From contig DATCEH010000025.1 in NCBI GenBank assembly GCA_036510225.1, forward strand, positions 1 through 22,769: 22,769 nt of DNA. The letters are read 5' to 3'. A model generated the notes under the pieces. The model did no database searches, was not told the DNA's origin, and saw only the letters and a list, made by a program, of their open reading frames with translations. The DNA comes from Palsa-513 sp036510225. GTDB taxonomy: Bacteria; Actinomycetota; Thermoleophilia; Solirubrobacterales; Solirubrobacteraceae. Positions 22,583 through 22,769 of the stretch are shown in pieces. Numbering within the stretch: the stretch's first letter is position 1; each line of letters begins with the position of its first letter. The position numbers and the translations under genes were made by a program.

Positions 22583-22769
22583 CCCGGTCGACCGGCGGGA
22601 GCGGGAGCGCAGCTCGCATCGCCGCGCTCGTCGTCGTCGTCGCCGTGGTCTGCGGCTCGGCGAGCAGCGTCCTCGCCAAAGCCGTCAGCCCGAGCCGAAA
22701 GCCGGTGGCCCGCCGCCCGGCTCACGCGTCCACGGTCGGGATCCGCGGTGGGATCGGGCCGACCGGACC
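22579..22769 (+). CDS. exported protein, N-terminal fragment (runs off the window)
   Basis: TTG 22579 overlaps the preceding stop (TTGA) and opens a frame that continues to the window end (63 codons visible). It begins MTRSTGGSGSAR, followed by the hydrophobic core IAALVVVVAVVCGSASSVLA and a probable cleavage near AKA. The mature part is basic and Pro/Ala-rich (SPSRKPVARRPAH). Not enough remains to assign a family. It is probably co-translated with the Cys-repeat protein. Confidence 0.6.
   Translation, partial: MTRSTGGSGSAARIAALVVVVAVVCGSASSVLAKAVSPSRKPVARRPAHASTVGIRGGIGPTG

Overview
The window is high-GC (roughly 70%) bacterial chromosome with dense, mostly GTG/ATG/TTG-started genes and 1-4 bp overlaps. 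The housekeeping block (polA, rpsA with four S1 domains, coaE, a lytic transglycosylase) and the protein style point to Actinomycetota, most likely the Thermoleophilia/Solirubrobacterales; this placement is inference from gene content. No tRNA, rRNA, CRISPR array or transposase was seen.

Left part (1-8750): a 25-bp minisatellite, a TIGR01777-type epimerase on the minus strand, a repeat-rich gap, polA, a mazEF-type toxin-antitoxin pair behind four GTGATCAG-like octamers, a convergent FAD-dependent geranylgeranyl-reductase-like oxidoreductase, then rpsA-coaE-lytic transglycosylase. Several first genes of transcription units carry a TANNNT box only 6-8 nt before the start codon, which is the geometry of leaderless mRNAs. 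coaE has no ATG, GTG or TTG upstream of its P-loop and probably starts at CTG.

Right part (8751-22769): a cell-envelope locus. Three overlapping lipoprotein genes (an unrecognised secreted family, a PstS-like binding protein with a long helical insertion, a LivJ-like binding protein) are followed by a coiled-coil protein with a C-terminal alpha/beta domain, a small membrane protein, a GT2 glycosyltransferase fused to an N-terminal MshEN (c-di-GMP-binding type) module, a multi-membrane GT-C-like protein and another coiled-coil protein. Convergent to them is a secreted GH113-like glycosidase; beyond it are a secreted protein with two Cys-bracketed repeats and the start of another exported protein.

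The most interesting signal is a promoter-plus-leader module present twice, before the lipoprotein operon (8884-9084) and before the coiled-coil/glycosyltransferase operon (13789-14004). Short blocks keep identical spacing, and both copies end at a Shine-Dalgarno followed six bases later by an ATG reading M-L-R-E. This ties the two operons into one regulon. A working model is a c-di-GMP-responsive exopolysaccharide synthesis/export/trimming system controlled by a shared sigma factor or structured leader RNA. The model is inference; the parts are read from sequence.
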